A stretch of 64,000 nt of DNA from Microbacterium sp. SORGH_AS_0888 (GCF_030818905.1 NZ_JAUTAZ010000001.1:2666001-2730000); one strand, 5' to 3'. Positions 45,864-54,868 are shown, counted from the stretch's first letter. Notes: generated by a model not told the origin, from the letters alone. Numbers and translations: made by a program.

Positions 45864-46859
45864 ATGCGCTACGCGAACAGCGTCGCCGACCTCGTCGGCA
45901 ACACCCCCCTCGTCCGTCTCCGGCACGTCACCGACGGCGTCGCCGCGACAGTGCTCGCCAAGCTCGAGTACATGAACCCCGGCGGGTCCGCGAAGGACCG
46001 CATCGCCCGCAACATCATCGACGCCGCCGAGCGCGACGGCCTGCTGCAGCCGGGCGGCACCATCGTCGAGCCCACGAGCGGCAACACGGGCGTGGGGCTC
46101 GCCCTCGTCGCGATCGAGCGCGGCTATCGCATGATCTTCGTCGTCCCGGACAAGTTCGCGGGCGAGAAGACGGCCGTGCTGCGCGCCTACGGCGCCGAGA
46201 TCGTCGTCACCCCGACCAACGTGCCGCCGGAGCACCCCGACTCGTACTACAGCGTCTCCGACCGGCTCGCCCGCGAGATCCCCGGCGCGTTCAAGCCGAA
46301 CCAGTTCGCGAACCAGAACGGCCCGCGGGGCCACTTCGAGACCACCGGTCCGGAGGTCTGGCGCGACACCGACGGGCAGCTCACCCACTTCGTCGCCGGC
46401 ATCGGCACGGGCGGCACGATCAGTGGGACCGGCCGCTACCTCAAGCAGGTCTCCGAAGGCGCCGTCACCGTCATCGGCGCCGACCCCGAAGGCTCCATCT
46501 ACTCCGGCGGCCCGATCCACGGCTACCTCGTGGAGGGCGTCGGCGAGGACTTCCTCCCCGACACGTTCGACCCGGCCGTCGTGGACGGCTACGAGCGGGT
46601 GACGGATGCCGAGAGCTTCGCCATGACGCGCCGCCTCGCCCGCGAGGAGGGCCTCCTGGTCGGCGGATCCAGCGGCATGGCCGTCGTCGCCGCCCTCCGG
46701 GTCGCGCGCGGCCTCCCGTCCGATGCGACGGTCGTCGTGCTGCTGCCCGACCACGGCCGCGGCTACCTCAGCAAGCTGTACGACGACGACTGGATGCGCG
46801 AGCACGGCTTCCTCGCCGACGGATCGCCCGCCCCCACCCCCGCAGGAGCAGAACGATGA
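45864..46859 (+). CDS. cbs: Cystathionine beta-synthase (cysteine synthase family), catalytic core only
   Basis: This 331-residue PLP enzyme joins homocysteine and serine to cystathionine, or makes cysteine; the family does both. It has VGNTPLVRLRHV, the PLP Lys in NPGGSAKDRIAR, PTSGNTGVGLALVAIE, the phosphate-binding GIGTGGTISGTGRYLK and the C-terminal YLSKLYDDDWMREHGFL, which favours cystathionine beta-synthase over O-acetylserine sulfhydrylase. The paired C-terminal CBS regulatory domains common in actinobacterial members are absent. Coupling by ATGA to a cystathionine gamma-synthase supports transsulfuration. The Cys-rich leader peptide suggests control by cysteine. Confidence 0.88.
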   Translation: MRYANSVADLVGNTPLVRLRHVTDGVAATVLAKLEYMNPGGSAKDRIARNIIDAAERDGLLQPGGTIVEPTSGNTGVGLALVAIERGYRMIFVVPDKFAGEKTAVLRAYGAEIVVTPTNVPPEHPDSYYSVSDRLAREIPGAFKPNQFANQNGPRGHFETTGPEVWRDTDGQLTHFVAGIGTGGTISGTGRYLKQVSEGAVTVIGADPEGSIYSGGPIHGYLVEGVGEDFLPDTFDPAVVDGYERVTDAESFAMTRRLAREEGLLVGGSSGMAVVAALRVARGLPSDATVVVLLPDHGRGYLSKLYDDDWMREHGFLADGSPAPTPAGAER

Positions 46860-48019
46860 CGCGCAACGACGGCCCCGCCCTCGGCTTCGACAGCCTCGCG
46901 ATCCACGCCGGTCAGGAGTTCGACCCCACGACCGGGGCCGTCATCCCGCCCGTGCACTTCTCCTCCACGTACGCGCAGGACGGCATCGGCGGTCTCCGCG
47001 GCGGCTACGAGTACGGGCGCAGCGGCAACCCGACGCGCACGGCGCTGGAGACCCAGCTCGCCGCGATCGAGGGGGGAGCGCACGGCATCTCGTTCGCCTC
47101 CGGCCTCGCCGCGGAGGACGCGCTGCTGCGCGCCGTGCTCGCCCCGGGCGACGAGGTGCTGCTCGGCAGCGACGTCTACGGCGGCACCTATCGGCTCATC
47201 GCGCGCCTCCTGGCGCCGTGGGGGGTCCGCCTCCGCGTCGTCGACATGAGCGATCTGGACGTCGTCGCCGCCGCCCTCGAGGAGCGGCCCGCCCGCGTCC
47301 TGTGGGTCGAGACGCCGTCGAATCCGCTTCTGAAGGTCAGCGACATCGCCGGACTCGCCCGCCTCGGCCACGCGGCCGGCGCCCTCGTCGTCGTCGACAA
47401 CACCTTCGCCTCGCCCGCCCTCCAGCGTCCGCTCGCGCTCGGCGCCGACGTCGTCGTGCACTCCACCACGAAGTACCTCGGCGGGCACTCGGACGTCGTC
47501 GGCGGCGCCGTCGTCACGAGCGACGACGCGCTCGCGGAGCAGGTGCGCTTCCTCCAGTTCGCCGCGGGCGCGGTCTCCGGACCGCTCGACGCGTGGCTCA
47601 CCTCGCGCGGCATCAAGACCCTCGCGGTCCGCATGCAGCGACACAGCGAGAACGCGGACGCGGTCGCCCGCTTCCTCGACGCCCACGATCGCGTCGCGCA
47701 CGTCTACTACCCGGGCCTCCCGGCGCACCCCGGTCACGACCTCGCCGCGCAGCAGATGACGGGCTTCGGCGGCATCGTCTCGCTCTCGCTCGCCGACGGC
47801 CCCACGGCACGGCGCTTCGCCGAGTCGACGCGGCTGTTCACGCTGGCCGAGTCGCTCGGCGGCGTCGAGTCGCTCCTCAACTACCCCGACGAGATGACCC
47901 ACGCCTCCGTCCGCGGGACGGAGCTCGCCGTCCCGGTCGAGCTCGTGCGGCTCTCGGTGGGCCTCGAGTCCGCCGACGACCTGCTCGCCGATCTCGATCA
48001 GGCGCTCGCCGGGCTGTAG
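46856..48019 (+). CDS. metB: Cystathionine gamma-synthase/lyase
   Basis: This 387-residue fold-type I PLP enzyme acts in transsulfuration: it joins cysteine to an activated homoserine, or (as a lyase) splits cystathionine. Motifs: FDSLAIHAGQEFDPTTGAVI, the subunit-interface Tyr and Arg in YEYGRSGNPTR, VDNTFASPALQRPL with the PLP-binding Asp, and the PLP Lys in HSTTKYLGGHSDVVGG. The second half (RFAESTRLFTLAESLGGVES) is standard. Its start overlaps the cbs stop as ATGA. Synthase and lyase cannot be told apart from sequence alone; next to a beta-synthase, a gamma-lyase role (reverse transsulfuration to cysteine) is equally possible. Confidence 0.9.
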   Translation: MTRNDGPALGFDSLAIHAGQEFDPTTGAVIPPVHFSSTYAQDGIGGLRGGYEYGRSGNPTRTALETQLAAIEGGAHGISFASGLAAEDALLRAVLAPGDEVLLGSDVYGGTYRLIARLLAPWGVRLRVVDMSDLDVVAAALEERPARVLWVETPSNPLLKVSDIAGLARLGHAAGALVVVDNTFASPALQRPLALGADVVVHSTTKYLGGHSDVVGGAVVTSDDALAEQVRFLQFAAGAVSGPLDAWLTSRGIKTLAVRMQRHSENADAVARFLDAHDRVAHVYYPGLPAHPGHDLAAQQMTGFGGIVSLSLADGPTARRFAESTRLFTLAESLGGVESLLNYPDEMTHASVRGTELAVPVELVRLSVGLESADDLLADLDQALAGL

Positions 48020-48158
48020 CCGCATCCCGCGGCGCGCATCTCGGACAGCGTCCCCGGTCGGACGGCGTTTTCGGGCTCGCCCGCATGGCCCTTCCCCGCA
48101 TCGGGCCGGGCTAGAGTAGCGGCAGACAGCGGTGCCCCGAGACCGCGGGGGGAAGATC

Positions 48159-49949
48159 ATGCAGGACGGTGGCGTGAGCCGACCGTTTCGTGGCCGTGCG
48201 GGTCGAGGTGCGGACGCACCCGACGTGCCGGCCGGCGGCGACGGGCGGCAGCTCGGCGACCCCGCGCACCCGCGCCCCGACCGCGCCGGGGTTCGTGCCA
48301 CGTTCGGGCGCTGGTGGAACGTCGTCTCCGGCGGGCGCTTCTTCACGCGGTGGTCGGCCCTCGTGACCTTCCCGATCGCCCTGACGGTGCTCGGGGTCTA
48401 CTCGAGGATCCACAGCGTCGACGAGCTCCCGCTGCTGATCGCGGTCTCCGCCCTCAGCTGGGTGATCCAGGTGGTCCTCATCCTTCCCGGCGCCTGGGCC
48501 GAGCGGCGGCTCTCCTCGCCCGCGGTGCGGGCCGGGCTCGTGCTCGCGGTGGTGGTCGTGGTGTCGGGCGTGCGGCCCCCGATCAACGACCTCCTGCTCG
48601 GATGGCTGAACCCGGCGCTCGTGATCGGCAACCTCGGCACGCGCATCGGGACCAATGTGATCGGCGGTGTGCTGCTGCTCTCGCTCGTGGCCGTCACGGT
48701 GGACGCGGTCGACTCCGCGACCGGCGTCACCCGCCGGCTGCGCGAGGCGATGAGCGCTCTGGCCGGCTCCCCCGCGGCCGGGGAACCGGCCATGCGGGCG
48801 GCGCGGGAGCAGATCGTGCTTGCGGTCGGCGCGCTCCGGAACCGAGCCGCGGCCCTGCTCGGCCGCACGGTCGTCGTCGATTTCGATCGGGTCCGCGGAT
48901 ACTCGGAGGAGGTCAGGGCCCGCAGCCACGAGCTCGAGGTGCGGGCCGGCTCCGCCGAGCTCCAGCATCCGCCTCGGACGCCGCTCGCGGCGCGCCTGGC
49001 GCCGCCGCCGGTGGGCCTGGTCGGCCTGCTCTGCCTGCTGGCCTCCGTGCCCTACGCCCTGCACACGATGGCCGCGCCGATGCTCCTGTGCCTGGGCGGC
49101 ATCCTGCTCGTGCTGCCCTCGTGCGGAGACCTCCTGACCCGTCGGCTCATCCGGGGGCGCTCCCCGCGTTCCCGCGGTCTCGTCCTCCTCGCGGTGCCCG
49201 CTGTCACGGCCGCCGTCGTCACCGTGCTCATGCTGCTGGTCAGCCGGGACCTCGTGGTCATCATCGTGTTCCCGACCATGCTCCTGCTCAACGCCCTCAT
49301 CGCGGTCGCGGAAGGCGCGGTGCTCCGAGCGAGGCTCGAGGGGCGGTGGCTCACCCAGGCGCTGACCGCGTACCGCGGCAGCTCCACGGTCTCGCCGCAG
49401 ACGCCCGCCGAGCTGCTGCACGCGGCCGCGACCGTGCTGCACGGCGAGGTGCAGGGGCGCTGCGTCGTGTTCGCGGCATCCCTCGAGGATGACCCGGCCA
49501 CGCCCGCCCAGACGGCGCAGTTCGTGTCGTCCGTCTACCGTGCACTCGACCACGCCGTGGTCCCGCAGACCGTCACACGCGACGAGGACCCCTTCGCGGC
49601 CCTGCTCTCCGCCTGGTCGCACGTGCTCGAGATCGACTGCGAGATCGACGACACCGCGGCGGACGCGCTGCGCGATCGCGCGCGGGCGCGCGAGGTGGCG
49701 GACGTCGTGAGCGAGGCGTTCGTGAACGCCGTGAAGCACTCCGCGGCGCGCGAGGCGACCGTCGAGCTGCGTCGATCGGGCTCGCCGCAGCATCCCTCGC
49801 TGGAGGTGGAGGTCGCGGCGCCCGGCCGTCTGCGCGACGCGCGTTCCGGGCGCGGGCAGGGGCTCTCCCGGTTGCCGGGCGCGCCCCGCCTCACGCAGCG
49901 CGGGAGCGACGTCGTGCTCACCGCCGCCGTGCCGCTCGCCCCCGCGTGA
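48159..49949 (+). CDS. Multi-pass membrane protein with C-terminal histidine-kinase-like ATPase domain
   Basis: This 596-residue protein has two groups of membrane helices (residues ~60-175 and ~275-385) separated by a helical cytosolic segment (~180-270). The last ~190 residues contain VADVVSEAFVNAVKHSAARE, the N-box of GHKL ATPases, and a Gly-rich GRGQGLSRLPG that could be a reduced G2 box. I see no H-box with a phospho-accepting His, so it is not an ordinary sensor kinase; it may bind ATP or act as a kinase of another type. The ATG at 48159 follows a GGGGGGAAG run by 4 bases. It is monocistronic and ends at a strong hairpin. Function unknown. Confidence 0.7.
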   Translation: MQDGGVSRPFRGRAGRGADAPDVPAGGDGRQLGDPAHPRPDRAGVRATFGRWWNVVSGGRFFTRWSALVTFPIALTVLGVYSRIHSVDELPLLIAVSALSWVIQVVLILPGAWAERRLSSPAVRAGLVLAVVVVVSGVRPPINDLLLGWLNPALVIGNLGTRIGTNVIGGVLLLSLVAVTVDAVDSATGVTRRLREAMSALAGSPAAGEPAMRAAREQIVLAVGALRNRAAALLGRTVVVDFDRVRGYSEEVRARSHELEVRAGSAELQHPPRTPLAARLAPPPVGLVGLLCLLASVPYALHTMAAPMLLCLGGILLVLPSCGDLLTRRLIRGRSPRSRGLVLLAVPAVTAAVVTVLMLLVSRDLVVIIVFPTMLLLNALIAVAEGAVLRARLEGRWLTQALTAYRGSSTVSPQTPAELLHAAATVLHGEVQGRCVVFAASLEDDPATPAQTAQFVSSVYRALDHAVVPQTVTRDEDPFAALLSAWSHVLEIDCEIDDTAADALRDRARAREVADVVSEAFVNAVKHSAAREATVELRRSGSPQHPSLEVEVAAPGRLRDARSGRGQGLSRLPGAPRLTQRGSDVVLTAAVPLAPA

Positions 49950-49954
49950 GCCGC

Positions 49955-49993
49955 GCCGCCGCCCCGCGCCCGGGTGCGGGCGGGAGCGGCGGC
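49955..49993. terminator. Bidirectional terminator-like hairpin
   Basis: GCCGCCGC (49955-49962) pairs with GCGGCGGC (49986-49993), and the inner CCCGC pairs with GCGGG (49976-49980), giving a long G/C stem between the convergent sensor-like gene and the aminotransferase gene (stop at 50001). Confidence 0.7.
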
Positions 49994-50000
49994 GACCGGG

Positions 50001-51359
50001 TCAGCGCGCGTGGGCGTCGGTGGTGTCGAGCGCGCGGTCGATGATCGCGAGGCCCTCGCGCAGCTCCTCCTCCGTGATCACGAGCGGCGGCGCGATGTGC
50101 GTGCGGTTGAAGTGCGTGAACGGCCACAGGCCCGCCCGCTTGCACGCCGCGGCGAACTCCGCCATGGGTGCCGCATCCGCCCCCGCCGCGTTGAACGGCA
50201 CGAGCGGCTCACGGGTCTCCCGATCGCGCACGAGCTCGACGGCCCAGAACAGGCCCGCCCCGCGCACGTCGCCGACCGAGGGATGCCGCTCGGCCCACTC
50301 CGCGAGCGTGGGGGCGACGACCCGCTCGCCGAGGTCGCGCACATGGGCCAGGATGCCGTCGCGCTCGAACACCTCGAACGTCGCGACGCCCGCCGCGCAC
50401 GCCAGCGGGTGCCCGGAGTAGGTGAGGCCGCCCGGGAACACGCGGTCGTCGAAGAACCGTGCGATCTCGGCCGAGATCACGACGCCGCCCAGCGGCACGT
50501 ACCCGGAGTTGACGCCCTTCGCGAACGTGATGAGGTCCGGCGTGACGTCGTGGCCCTGGAAGGCGAACCACTCGCCCGTACGCCCGAAGCCGACCATGAC
50601 CTCGTCGGCGATCAGCACGATGCCGTAGCGGTCGCACAGCTCGCGAACTCCCGCGAGGTAGCCCGGCGGGGGCACCAGCACGCCGTTCGTGCCCACGATC
50701 GTCTCGAGCAGGATCGCCGCGATCGTCGATGCTCCCTCGAGCACGATGACCTGCTCGAGGTGCTCGAGCGCGCGCTGCGTCTCCTCCTCCGGCGAGGCCG
50801 AATGGAATGGCGAGCGGTACGGGTACGGCCCGAAGAAGTGCGTCACCGCCGCGTCGCCGGGCAGGTTCGCCCAGCGTCGCGGGTCTCCCGTGAGGGTGAT
50901 CGCCGTCGTCGTGTTGCCGTGATAGCTGCGGTACATCGACAGCACCGTGCGACGCCCCGTGAACGCCCGCGCCATGCGCACGGCGTTCTCGTTCGCGTCG
51001 GCGCCGCCGTTCGTGAAGAACACCTTCTGGAACGACTCGCCCGCGACCTCGACGATGCGCCGGGCGAGCTCGCCGCGGACGTCGTTCGCCATCGCCGGCT
51101 GGATCGTCGCGAGCCGGCCCGCCTGCTCCTGGATGGCCGCGACGAGGTCCGGGTGCTGGTGCCCGAGGTTCAGGTTGACCAGCTGGGCGCCGAAGTCGAG
51201 GTAGCGGTTGCCGCGGTAGTCCCAGAACACGCTCCCCTCGCCGCCCGCGACGGGCAGCGGGTCGATCGCGCCCTGCGCGCTCCACGAGTGGAAGACGTGG
51301 GACCGGTCGTTCGCGCGAACGGTGGCCTCGGCATCCGTCTGGGTGTCGGTCGTGGTCAT
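50001..51359 (-). CDS. Class III aminotransferase (omega-amino acid:pyruvate type)
   Basis: This 452-residue PLP enzyme moves an amino group from an omega-amino acid such as beta-alanine or taurine to pyruvate or 2-oxoglutarate. It shows the class III pattern: YLDFGAQLVNLNLGHQHPDL, FFTNGGADANENAVRMARA, SYHGNTTTAITLTGDPRRW, IADEVMVGFGRTGEWFAFQG and the PLP Lys in TFAKGVNSGYVPLGGVV. The paired semialdehyde dehydrogenase lies 21 bases upstream on the same strand, so together they would turn beta-alanine into malonate semialdehyde and then acetyl-CoA. The divergent PucR regulator probably controls both. Taurine-type activity is possible as well. Confidence 0.9.
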   Translation of the reverse strand: MTTTDTQTDAEATVRANDRSHVFHSWSAQGAIDPLPVAGGEGSVFWDYRGNRYLDFGAQLVNLNLGHQHPDLVAAIQEQAGRLATIQPAMANDVRGELARRIVEVAGESFQKVFFTNGGADANENAVRMARAFTGRRTVLSMYRSYHGNTTTAITLTGDPRRWANLPGDAAVTHFFGPYPYRSPFHSASPEEETQRALEHLEQVIVLEGASTIAAILLETIVGTNGVLVPPPGYLAGVRELCDRYGIVLIADEVMVGFGRTGEWFAFQGHDVTPDLITFAKGVNSGYVPLGGVVISAEIARFFDDRVFPGGLTYSGHPLACAAGVATFEVFERDGILAHVRDLGERVVAPTLAEWAERHPSVGDVRGAGLFWAVELVRDRETREPLVPFNAAGADAAPMAEFAAACKRAGLWPFTHFNRTHIAPPLVITEEELREGLAIIDRALDTTDAHAR

Positions 51360-51380
51360 GTCTGCCTCCGAGAGCTCTGA

Positions 51381-52868
51381 TCAGTGGTTGCTGGGGAAGC
51401 CGAGGTCGATCTGCGACTCGCTGGGCTCGGGCCAACGAGAGGTCACGACCTTGCTGCGGGTGTAGAAGTGCACCGACTCGGGACCGTAGATGTGCGAGTC
51501 GCCGAACAGCGAGTTGCGCCATCCGCCGAAAGAATACGCTCCGATCGGGACCGGGATCGGCACGTTCACCCCGACCATGCCCACCTCGATGTCGACCTCG
51601 AAGCTGCGCGCCGTGCGGCCGTCGCGGGTGAAGATCGCGGTGCCGTTCGCGAACGGGTTCGCGTTGATGAGCGCGACCGCCTCCTCGTAGCTCGCCACCC
51701 GAACGACCGAGAGCACGGGGCCGAAGATCTCCTCGTCGTACACCTTCATGCCGGGGCGGACGTGGTCGACCAGGCTCGTGCCGAGGAAGAACCCGTCGCC
51801 GGCGAACTCGGCCTCGGTGCCGTCGACGACGACCGTGGCGCCCTCGGCCGCGGCGCCTGCCACGTACGAGGCGACCTTGTCGCGGTGCTCGCGCGTGATG
51901 AGCGGCCCCATCTCGCTCGCGGGGTCGGTGCCCGGCCCGATCACGAGCGCGCGCATGCGCTCGGCGACCTTCGTCACGAGCGCGTCGGCCGTGGCCTCGC
52001 CCACCGCGACCAGCACCGAGACGGCCATGCAGCGCTCGCCCGCGGAGCCGTAGGCCGCGGAGACGGCGGCGTCGGCCGCGCCCTCGAGATCGGCGTCCGG
52101 CATGACGACCATGTGGTTCTTGGCCCCGCCGAGGGCCTGCACGCGCTTGCCCGCGGCGCTCGCGCGCTCGTAGATCGAGCGGGCCACGGGCGTCGAGCCG
52201 ACGAAGCTCACGGCGCGCACATCGGGGGAGTCGAGCAGCGTGTCGACAGCGACCTTGTCGCCCTGCACGACGTTGAGCACGCCCGCGGGAAGGCCCGCCT
52301 CCTCGTACAGCTTCGCGATCGCGACCGCCGCGGAGGGGTCCTTCTCGCTCGGCTTCAGCACGACCGTGTTGCCGCAGGCGATGGCGGAGGCAGTCATCCA
52401 CAGCGGCACCATGAGGGGGAAGTTGAACGGCGTGATGGCGGCGACGACGCCCACCGGCTGCTTCACCGAGTGCACGTCGACCCCGCGGGCGACCTGCTCG
52501 GAGTGCTCGCCCTTGAGCAGGTGCACGAGCCCCGCGGCGAACTCGACGTTCTCGAGGCCCCGGCTGATCTCGCCGGCGGCGTCCGAGAGCACCTTGCCGT
52601 GCTCGCTCGTGATGATCGCCGCCAGCTCGTCCTTGCGCTCCACGAGCAGCTGGCGCAGGCGGAAGAACACGTCCGCGCGCCGCACCAGGCCCGTCGCGCG
52701 CCAGGCCGGCAGCGCCGCCTTCGCCGCCGCGATCGCCTGCTCGACCTGTGCCGCGTCGGCGAGCACGACCTGCTTCGCGGCTTCTCCCGTCGCCGGATCG
52801 TAGACGGGCGCGGTGCGCGCCGCATCCCCCGTCTCCTCGCCCGCGATGTAGTGGCGGATCGTGGTCAT
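51381..52868 (-). CDS. mmsA: CoA-acylating (methyl)malonate-semialdehyde dehydrogenase
   Basis: This 495-residue aldehyde dehydrogenase oxidises malonate or methylmalonate semialdehyde to acetyl- or propionyl-CoA with NAD and CoA. Typical MmsA features are ITPFNFPLMVPLWMTASAIA, KPSEKDPSAAV, VGSTPVARSIYERASAAGKR, the LGGAKNHMVVMPDADLE stretch and the catalytic Cys in GSAGERCMAVSV. The general ALDH Glu is replaced at the position before LGGAKN, as expected for this CoA-dependent subfamily. The C-terminal FYTRSKVVTSRWPE is family-specific. The ATG at 52868 faces the PucR gene across 90 bases. It works with the aminotransferase downstream. Confidence 0.93.
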   Translation of the reverse strand: MTTIRHYIAGEETGDAARTAPVYDPATGEAAKQVVLADAAQVEQAIAAAKAALPAWRATGLVRRADVFFRLRQLLVERKDELAAIITSEHGKVLSDAAGEISRGLENVEFAAGLVHLLKGEHSEQVARGVDVHSVKQPVGVVAAITPFNFPLMVPLWMTASAIACGNTVVLKPSEKDPSAAVAIAKLYEEAGLPAGVLNVVQGDKVAVDTLLDSPDVRAVSFVGSTPVARSIYERASAAGKRVQALGGAKNHMVVMPDADLEGAADAAVSAAYGSAGERCMAVSVLVAVGEATADALVTKVAERMRALVIGPGTDPASEMGPLITREHRDKVASYVAGAAAEGATVVVDGTEAEFAGDGFFLGTSLVDHVRPGMKVYDEEIFGPVLSVVRVASYEEAVALINANPFANGTAIFTRDGRTARSFEVDIEVGMVGVNVPIPVPIGAYSFGGWRNSLFGDSHIYGPESVHFYTRSKVVTSRWPEPSESQIDLGFPSNH

Positions 52869-52958
52869 AGCGGCCTCCGTATGCTGGATTCGGACAGAAT
52901 GATCGAGACGTGCGTGGCACGTGAAGCCCAGCATCGCAGCAGCCGGAAGGGGAGTGGA

Positions 52959-54752
52959 GTGTCCGACCGTCGCGAAACCGGCATGATCCGGACAGAACGT
53001 CCGGACGCGGTGCAGCCGACCGTGCGCGACGTGCTCGGACTCGAGGTCCTGCGGGCGGGGATGCCGGACGTCGTCGCCGGGAGCGCGGGCCTCGACGCGC
53101 CCGTGCGATGGGTGCACGCCTCCGACAACCCCGACGTCCCCCGCCTGCTGGAGGGGAGCGAGCTCGTGCTCACGACCGGCTCGGCATGGCCGGAGGACGA
53201 GGACGCCCTCGCCGACCTCGCCGCGCGGTTCATCGCGGCGGATGTCGCGGGCATCGTGCTCGAGCTCGGCACGCGCTTCGCGGCGGTCCCGCCCGCCTTC
53301 GCCCGCACGGCCGAGGAACATGGCCTGCTCGTCGTCGCGCTGCACCGCGAGGTGCGGTTCGTCGCCGTCACGGAGGCGGTCCACGCGCGCATCATCGCCG
53401 CGCAGACGGCCGCGCTCGCCGCCCGCGACGAGGTCCGGGAACGGTTCACGGCGCTCGCACTGCGGGGAGCGCCGACCGACCACGTCGTGCGCCAGGCCTC
53501 CCAGACCCTCGGGTGCGGCGTCGTGCTCGAGGACCTCGCCCACCGGGTCGTCGTGGCCGCCTTCGCCGATGTCGCGGAGGAGGCGTCGCTCGAGGGCTGG
53601 GTCGAGCGTTCCCGTTGGGGGACCGATCTGGTCATCGTGCCGGTCGAGGCGCGGGGATCGCGATGGGGGCGCCTGATCGCCCTGCCGGGCCCGCCGCATC
53701 CCGCGGGGCGGCGCAGTGTGCTCGAACAGGCCGCCATCGCGCTCGCGATCGGCCGGCTGGCCGAGGGCGGCACCGCGGAGTGGGACCGCATGGGCCAGGG
53801 GCGGCTGCTCGACGCCCTGCTCGAGGGACGGTTCGCGCACGAGTCCGCCGTGTCGGCGCGTCTCGAGGCGGCGGGCCTCCCCGTGCACGGCCGGGTGCTC
53901 GTCGGCATCGCGCTGCGCCCGCCGGTCGAGGCAGCGGCGGTCGTCGCCGCCCTGCCGCCCGGCGCGCGGGCCATCGTCTCGGTCGGCGCCCAGGCGACGC
54001 TGGCGCTCGTGTCGTTGGCCGTGCCCGGTGCGGTGGGTGCGGTGGGGTCGGTCGGTTCGGTGGGGTTGGCGGGTTTGGCGGGTTCGCGGGGCTCGGCGGG
54101 GTTGGCGGGTTCGGCTGGGTTGGCGGGTTTGGCGGGTTCGGTCGGTTCGGCGGGTTCGGCTGGTTCAGCGGGGTTGGCGGGTTCGGTCGGTTTGGCGGGT
54201 TCGGGGGGTTCGCGGGGCTCGGCCGGGTTGGTCGGTTCGCGGGGTTCGCGGGGCTCGGTCGCTGCGCGGGGGTCGGCGAGTGGCGGCGGGGCGATGGACG
54301 CGGCTGCCGCCGGTCGGCTCGCCGCGATCGCCGGCGGCGTGGTGGCGATCGGGCGGGCAGCGGATGAGGTCGACGGCGGACTCGCATCGGTGCGCGAGGC
54401 CGCGGCGCTCGTGCAGGGCGGCGGAGAACGCATCCGGCGTGCCAACGACCGTCCGCTCTCGCGGCTGATCGGCGAGCTCGCGGGCGACCACCGGCTGCTC
54501 GCGCACGGGGAGCGCATGCTCGCGCCGCTCGTGGACCACGACCTCCGCCGCGGCGGAGACCTCATCGACGTGCTGGAGGCCCTGCTCGCCCACCCCGGAA
54601 ATCGCACGGCGGCGGCCGCGGCATCCCATCTGTCCCGGTCTGTGTTCTACCAGCGGCTCGAACTCATCGAGCGGCTGCTCGGCGTCTCGCTCGAGGACGG
54701 CGAGACCCAGACCGCCCTGCACCTCGCGGTGCTCGCCCGGCGGCGCGCATAA
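52959..54752 (+). CDS. PucR-family transcriptional regulator with a Gly/Ser/Ala low-complexity insert
   Basis: This 597-residue regulator has an N-terminal PucR domain (TVRDVLGLEVLRAGMPDVVA, APVRWVHASDNPDVPRLLEG, SELVLTTGSAWP), a GGDEF-like middle domain and a C-terminal helix-turn-helix (VLEALLAHPGNRTAAAAASH, LSRSVFYQRLELIERLLG). The GTG at 52959 is preferred because AAGGGGAG lies upstream; an in-frame ATG at 52983 lacks a ribosome site. The middle domain is split by about 90 residues made almost only of Gly, Ser, Ala, Val, Leu and Arg (~355-444). It diverges from the mmsA/aminotransferase pair and is the likely regulator of it. It is a second PucR besides the one at 32925. Confidence 0.88.
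   Translation: MSDRRETGMIRTERPDAVQPTVRDVLGLEVLRAGMPDVVAGSAGLDAPVRWVHASDNPDVPRLLEGSELVLTTGSAWPEDEDALADLAARFIAADVAGIVLELGTRFAAVPPAFARTAEEHGLLVVALHREVRFVAVTEAVHARIIAAQTAALAARDEVRERFTALALRGAPTDHVVRQASQTLGCGVVLEDLAHRVVVAAFADVAEEASLEGWVERSRWGTDLVIVPVEARGSRWGRLIALPGPPHPAGRRSVLEQAAIALAIGRLAEGGTAEWDRMGQGRLLDALLEGRFAHESAVSARLEAAGLPVHGRVLVGIALRPPVEAAAVVAALPPGARAIVSVGAQATLALVSLAVPGAVGAVGSVGSVGLAGLAGSRGSAGLAGSAGLAGLAGSVGSAGSAGSAGLAGSVGLAGSGGSRGSAGLVGSRGSRGSVAARGSASGGGAMDAAAAGRLAAIAGGVVAIGRAADEVDGGLASVREAAALVQGGGERIRRANDRPLSRLIGELAGDHRLLAHGERMLAPLVDHDLRRGGDLIDVLEALLAHPGNRTAAAAASHLSRSVFYQRLELIERLLGVSLEDGETQTALHLAVLARRRA
54021..54290 (+). repeat. G-rich low-complexity repeat inside a PucR gene
   Basis: The plus strand holds many GGG/GGGG tracts joined by short TTC, TTT, TTGGC or CTC linkers and almost no A. 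It encodes loose five-residue units such as GLAGS, GSVGS and GSRGS. Four or more G-tracts with short loops occur repeatedly, so the coding strand and mRNA could form G-quadruplexes. All three frames stay open through it. Confidence 0.85.
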
Positions 54753-54816
54753 CTCATGCAGAATGCCCGGCCGACGGCCCGGAAGCCGCCCGACCGGCCG
54801 AATAGCCTGAGTTATG
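54748..54816. repeat. 9-bp inverted repeat spanning the PucR stop codon
   Basis: CATAACTCA at 54748-54756 (containing the TAA stop) is perfectly matched by TGAGTTATG at 54808-54816. The 51 bases between are G/C-rich with several CCGG/GGCC words that could fold further. It may act as a terminator or be the boundary of an inserted segment. Confidence 0.6.
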
Positions 54817-54833
54817 AACACCGGCGGGAGCGT

Positions 54834-54868
54834 GGCCGGTGGCCGGTGGCCGGTGGCCGGTGGCCGGC
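54834..54868. repeat. Tandem 7-bp repeat (GGCCGGT)
   Basis: Five head-to-tail copies of a 7-base unit, the last ending in C, lie in the non-coding region after the PucR gene. Copy number is likely to vary. Confidence 0.9.
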
